From NCBI GenBank assembly GCA_002897115.2, contig BCIH01000001.1, forward strand, positions 1,572,267 through 1,636,266: a stretch of 64,000 bases of DNA. Direction: 5' to 3'. Below are positions 59,688-64,000 of the stretch, one piece after another. The stretch is from Prototheca cutis (taxonomy: Eukaryota > Chlorophyta > Trebouxiophyceae > Chlorellales > Chlorellaceae). Every line of letters starts with the position of its first letter. Position 1 is the stretch's first letter. The notes below the pieces were generated by a model, which saw only the letters and a list, made by a program, of their open reading frames with translations, ran no database searches and was not told the DNA's origin. The translations under genes and the position numbers were made by a program.

Positions 59688-62023
59688 ATGCACACGAATC
59701 CATCGGTAGTGGTGGTTCCGCCCTTTGAGTGTGCCTGGCTGACCGATCCCGAGTTTGTGCTGGAAGGCAGCAGGGGCTGCATCACATTCGAAGTCAAAGG
59801 TATCATGATATGGGATTGAGATCGGCCCACTTGGGCTTCCCGAAATCAGAGACTGTCCCACGCGTGGTCGGAGTGCTGTGGAGCAGGTGCATGGGGTTTG
59901 CTTGGCCAGGCAGCAGCCAACCTGTCCGCGGGCCTCGGATCCCGAGATTTCAAATGCAAGCCCTGACCCTTTTGTTAGAACGTCCCCCTTATCTCCACCC
60001 AGGGGACAATGACGCCACGGTGCTGCTCAAGCAGCGCCCCGGGTCGCGGCGGTGGCAGCACCTGAGCGCGGCGAGCAGCCCTGCTCCCGAAAGCAACTAC
60101 ACCATCATCCTGGGCAGCCACCGCAACAGCTGCCTGAAGATCGAGCGTGACGGCGCGCTGGCCAGCACCGTGAACGACGTGGAGTTGGCCCAGCTGCGGC
60201 CCAAGGACTTTGTTCGCTGTTGGGTCAACTATGACGCCGGCTGCATCAGTGTCGGGCTGGGCGAGCCGGGGACAAACACCAGCCACACGTGGCAGGACCC
60301 CAGCCCCATCCCGGGCATTGCCTACGCCGGGCTCAGCGCCTGGGATGCGCACCTCGTCTACCGCGAGATCCGCGTGCTCCCGCCCCTGGACCGGCAGGTG
60401 CATGGCGGCGCCGCCGTGACACAGGTCTGTGGGTGGTGGGCTGCATGGCATGGGAGGGGGGTGCGGGGGGGAGGGCGCACAGACAGGGCCAGGCATGGAC
60501 ACACGTATATACATAGGCATGCGCACATGTACCACTGCTAATCGAATGTGCCTCCCCGATACACCCGCACAAACACATTCAGAGCGGCATCACCGCGCCG
60601 CGTGGCCCGCCGACGCTGGTGCAGCGCGCGAGCGCACAGCTGTCCCATGACCTCAGTCCCACACGTGTAGTGTCGGTGCTGCGGGCGGTGGACCTGCTGT
60701 CGCCCGTGGTGCCGGGGTTGCGGGCGACAGCCCTGACGTATGCCGCGGAGCACATGTCGTCGGTACTGGGCGCNGATGCAGTGGGTCTGGTGGCGATGCC
60801 TGCGCCGCTGCTGGCGGAGATCCTGGCGTGCCACACGCTGTGCGCCGACGAGGCCGCCGTCTTTCGCGTCGTGGCCGCCTGGGCCGCCGCACGTGACGCC
60901 GAGCCCGGGGTGGGGCCCCCGGAGGCAGACCTCGACCTCCTCCTGCCCCACGTCCGGTTCCCACTCATGACCATCGAGCAGCTACAGGTCTGTCTGTCTT
61001 TCTCCCTTTCTTCTTGTGCTGATGGTTGTCGCTCTTGTGCATTGAAGTTTATTGATGCTGGGAGGGAACGTCAGCTGGTTACCGTGTGAGCGCTGCCGTC
61101 CGTTGGCGTCCATTGCTCAAGCTGCTTTCTTGTGTCGATGCATGCTTTAGCACGTGTTCACCCCCCATCTGCCCACCCATAAACTTTGAATGCAAAAAAA
61201 CCCGTGCACCAAACAGGAACTTCAGTCCCACCCGTTGTGGCATCGGTCTGCCCTGCTGCGTGAGCTGGTGGAGGAGGCGCGGCGGCCGGAGGTGGCGCTC
61301 GGCAGCAGCCCCGACAAGACCAATGCCGGCGGGGTCGCCGGCAGCGGGGCCGGCAGCGGCGTCCTGGGCGGGCCGAACGACGCTAGAGGTCCGCGGTTGC
61401 CTTCGCGACGGGAGGCCGTGCTCTCGGCCCGGTTCCTGCCCCGGCGGAGCCCTGGCTGCACTGAGCTGTTGCTGGTGTGTCCCGGGGACAAAAACGGCGT
61501 GACGCATTGGCTGGGCACGCAAGGCGGGCAGCAGCCGTGGGTCAACCCCGTGCTGACGGGGCGGGTACGTGTCCTGGCTAGCAGTCCTGCCTGCCGGTCT
61601 ACGCGCCCGGCGTCCTGCGTCGCCCCCGGCCCACCACGACTCAACTTTGCTGCCCCCCGAAGCGAGGGGGGCCGGTTGGTGTCATGGTGGGTCCTGGACC
61701 TCGGGCCCTGGCACCGCCTGGCACCGGCGNCATACACGCTGCGCCACGACGGCTCGCGNGACCCGCTGCGGTGCTGGGAGCTGCAGGGTTCTCGCGACGG
61801 CGAGGGCGACTGGCAGACGCTGCGTGTGCACGACCGTGATGCCAGCCTGCGTCTGGCCGGTGGCTGGGCCGCGTGGCAGGTNGTNGGCCACGGCGCAGGC
61901 GTGCCCTTCCGTGCCTTTCGCATTCTGGTCACAGCGCCGCAGCCGGGGAATGACAACCCCTGGCACGCCAGCCTGGCCCAAATGGAATTTTATGGCCTGC
62001 TCCACACTGCTGGCCACGAATGA
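59688..62023 (+). CDS. At2g30600-like protein: FA-methyltransferase-like, BACK and discoidin domains
   Basis: Four exons (59688-59799, 60003-60424, 60583-60987, 61217-62023) join in phase to 581 residues. The N-terminus (VVVPPFECAWLTDPEF ... YTIILGSHRNSCLKIERDG ... WQDPSPIPGIAYAGLSAWD) is the Methyltransf_FA-type domain found in Arabidopsis At2g30600. Exon 3 is a BACK-like helical region (ALTYAAEHMSSVL, EILACHTLCADEAAVFRVVAAW). Exon 4 is a C-terminal F5/8 discoidin-type domain (THWLGTQGG..PWVNPVL, LVSWWVLDLGPWHRL, SLAQMEFYGLL). I see no BTB/POZ domain between the first and second parts, where the plant protein has one. If the loss is real, CUL3 adaptor function is doubtful. Function is unknown. 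Confidence 0.88.
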
Positions 62024-62359
62024 GATGAGTTCCTGCAGGCTCATCGAGGCCTAGACTGGGCACTGTGTTTTGATCGTGAGAACCAGGCGACGCAGGGCTT
62101 TGCTGTCCTCGAGTACCGCCGCCGAGCATGGTCCATCGTGTCCTCAAACCCTCCCTTCCGGGTATTCTGGGGGAGGGGCAGAGTGGTAGACTCTCCTTCC
62201 CACCTCCCAAATAAAATGACATCATGGCACTGGCCATGATGATTGATTGCACCTCAGGATCTTAGGCGTTGCACGCTTGAGAATTGGGGGGGTGCCGTGT
62301 CCGGGAGCAGAACACCTCCCTGTTGCCCTCCCCCGAGAATGGTTTTCCTCCCGGTTGTG
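62024..62359. other. 3' region after the BACK/discoidin gene
   Basis: Contains an AATAAA at 62211-62216 that could serve as a poly(A) signal. It then runs into the left edge of mobile-element copy B. No coding sequence is seen. Confidence 0.45.
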
Positions 62360-62480
62360 ATGGCGCAGCCAAATTTTTGACCATCGATCATGCAGGGCGA
62401 ACACAACACAACATGCAGGCAATAAACACAACATTGACGGCGCCATCGGGCAACCCGTCCCAGCAACGAACGTGCGTGCA

Positions 62481-62568
62481 GGTGGGGGTTATTGATGCCT
62501 GTTCAAGCATCAAGGGAGGAAGCGAAAGCTTCCTTTATAACCAGCAGAAATAAGTAGCTGGACAAGTT
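62481..62568 (-). other. 88-nt structured block 3' of the Fanzor-like ORF, copy B
   Basis: Identical on the minus strand to 15618-15705, with the same three potential hairpins. It starts 17 nt after the ORF stop. It is a candidate 3' guide-RNA scaffold or element end; transcription is not shown by sequence alone. Confidence 0.5.
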
Positions 62569-62585
62569 GAATATTCAGGCTGAAC

Positions 62586-63118
62586 TCAGGCACGGGCCAG
62601 GGGCGGAAGCTGCTTGTGAAAAGGCTCCGGCCGGGCGCCGTTGAAGATCAGACCCAGCGCCACATAGCACATGTTTCGCGCCGCGTTCTTGTCGCGGTTG
62701 TGCACGACGCCGCAGCCCTCGTTCTGACACTGCCGGACAAGGTGTTTGTTCTTGGAGGTGGGGCAGTCGCCCAGGCGCAAGGGCTTCCTGCACGCCGAGC
62801 AAACCTGCGGTGTGGCGCACTTGACGTAGGCGTGACCCACAGCCCGTGGAAACCGTCCGTGCATGGCAATGCGCATACGTGTGCGGCCGTGCACTCGCCC
62901 CGCACCCACACAAGCGCCACCATCACATAAGGGAGGCGGCGCAGCAGCGACTGCGACGTCAGGTGGGGCCACCGGCCGCCGGTGCTTTCCTCGTCGTCCT
63001 GCACACATGCATGCCACGGCCATCTGGCTAACAGCGTCCATTGCCCATGGCTTGGCCTGGACCCACGCAGGGGGCCTGTCATACCGTGGCAAGCATGCAT
63101 GCAGTTCTGCCGGCTTTC
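62586..63118 (-). CDS. Fanzor/TnpB-like C-terminal nuclease fragment, open copy
   Basis: A 178-codon open frame on the minus strand. It contains CDGGACVGAGRVHGR, resembling the G(D/N)G..F...G region of Fanzors, then RFPRAVGHAYVKCATPQVC, a zinc ribbon CSAC ... CQNEGC and VHNRDKNAARNM with the RuvC-III catalytic Asp. The C-terminus is short (PEPFHKQLPPLARA). It lacks the stop and deletion of copy A. A stop lies just upstream, so the catalytic RuvC-I/II parts must come from upstream exons, which I could not identify in the N-rich 63119-63844, or are lost. A complete nuclease is therefore not shown. Confidence 0.68.
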
Positions 63119-63844
63119 ATGGCAATGGCATCTGAACTCTAACCCATAGTCTGCTCTGCGTTGGTGGCTCGCCAGAAGCGATAGTGCCGCTATTTCCGGC
63201 GATCCCACAGCAATATCAGCACCAGGTCGTCGANGATGCACTANCCTTGNCTGGATNTCAANCCCAAGAAGAGTGCAACAATCCGGGCAAAATCTCNNGG
63301 GTGCCGCTTACTCTCTCCACGCTCCTGGCAGCGCAAGTTCACGGACAGGCTGAACTGTCTACAACTCCCTGACCAAATGTGTTCTGCTTTGGATTGTCAA
63401 TACACCAATGTAATAATAACGCGGAGGGAAGACCACGAGGAATATCCCAGATGGTCGGGGTTGTACAGAAGGCTCCAAACAAGACAGAGCCCGGCTCCTA
63501 CAAGTCACCTTTCAACAGTCATGCTCAAGGGTATGTAANGGGTGNTCNTGAAACCACTTCAGTCGCNAATACCAGNTGCTCTNTCCNATTCCTGATCTCC
63601 TAAATGTTTCTAATATACATANTTNTGAAAGGAANGGNCGTTGCAAAGGCCTATCCGCGCTGTTCAAAGNGCCCGATCNNNGGNACGGCGCTCCGGGGTG
63701 CTTCGGAAGGGGACTGCGTGCAGGCACGCCCACCTCCTTCCCAGAGGTGCCCGCAGACTGCGTCAGTAATTTGGGATAAAATTGTCGTGCAGCGGGCGAG
63801 GTTGGTGGGCGTAGGAGGGCCCTGAAGACAATTTGTCGAGAATG

Positions 63845-64000
63845 TGCCAGCCCCGGTTGGGTTGTGATCCCACCAGGCTTCTAGCCGATCAGAAATCTCT
63901 CAGATTCCCAATTGCACGCCCTGCCTCGATGCGCACTCTGGCCATAATCGATTGAAATCTCCTGCTGCAAAAGGCACTCCATCAAAGGGACAGCACAAGC
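63845..64000. other. unique flank beyond element copy B
   Basis: Sequence here does not match the flank of copy A. No gene is recognised in the last 156 bases. Confidence 0.4.

Larger units (their letters stand above)
62360..63844 (-). mobile_element. Fanzor/TnpB-like element, copy B (inverted relative to copy A)
   Basis: Mirror image of 14336-15820. Read on the minus strand, the region corresponding to 14336-15282 appears identical apart from Ns, the Zn-ribbon part is about 87% identical, the 88-nt hairpin block is identical, and the last 100 bp are less similar. The right edge is sharp at 63844 (CATTCTCGACAAATTG on the minus strand). Ns occur at the same relative positions as in copy A, implying a shared collapsed consensus. 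No target-site duplication is evident. Confidence 0.75.

Noticed and set aside
63236..63538. 100-residue frame in the element (mirrored at 14642-14944) as a transposase
   Set aside because: It recurs only because the repeat recurs, contains Ns, and shows no catalytic pattern I can name.

Overview
The window is nuclear DNA from a green alga. Evidence: GC-rich, intron-dense genes with mostly GT-AG introns, a Pro-rich cell-wall glycoprotein, a plastid-type N-acetylglutamate synthase, ascorbate peroxidase, plant-type proteins (UBP12/13-like protease, HAT3.1-like PHD protein, an At2g30600-like protein) and a few UGUAA-type poly(A) motifs. A chlorophyte, perhaps a trebouxiophyte, is my inference. 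Scattered Ns mark a draft assembly. For many genes I derived exons by matching splice sites, reading phase and conserved protein motifs; those models close in frame.

Layout. 1-14 kb: an uncharacterised coiled-coil/CxxC gene (-), a short-chain dehydrogenase (+), an ArfGAP protein (-), a poorly coding stretch, a membrane-anchored ascorbate peroxidase (-) and a secreted Pro-rich glycoprotein carrying a pentapeptide-repeat domain (+). 14.3-15.8 kb: copy A of a mobile element with the 3' end of a Fanzor/TnpB-like gene. 16-31 kb: PTB-type RNA-binding protein (+), HAT3.1-like PHD protein (-), NAGS (-), UBP12/13-like deubiquitinase (+), CCDC12/Cwf18 (+). 31-49 kb: RNA polymerase III subunit 2 (-), beta-tubulin (+), atypical E2F (-), DRG1 GTPase (-), SF3A2 (+), CCDC25 (-). 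49-62 kb: telomerase reverse transcriptase (+), APC10 (-), ZSWIM7/SWS1 (+), a small membrane protein (+) and a BACK/discoidin protein (+). 62.4-63.8 kb: copy B of the mobile element, inverted relative to copy A.

The host genes are housekeeping and not functionally clustered. They cover splicing (PTB, CCDC12, SF3A2), genome maintenance and the cell cycle (TERT, ZSWIM7, APC10, E2F), transcription, ubiquitin and the cytoskeleton. The most unusual content is the inverted pair of Fanzor/TnpB-like elements. Each has an identical 88-nt block with three predicted hairpins just 3' of the ORF, a candidate guide-RNA/3'-end region. Two other window-wide patterns stand out: strand-polarised low-complexity tracts in introns (G/T-rich after donors, C/A-rich before acceptors), and several GC-AG introns supported by reading phase.
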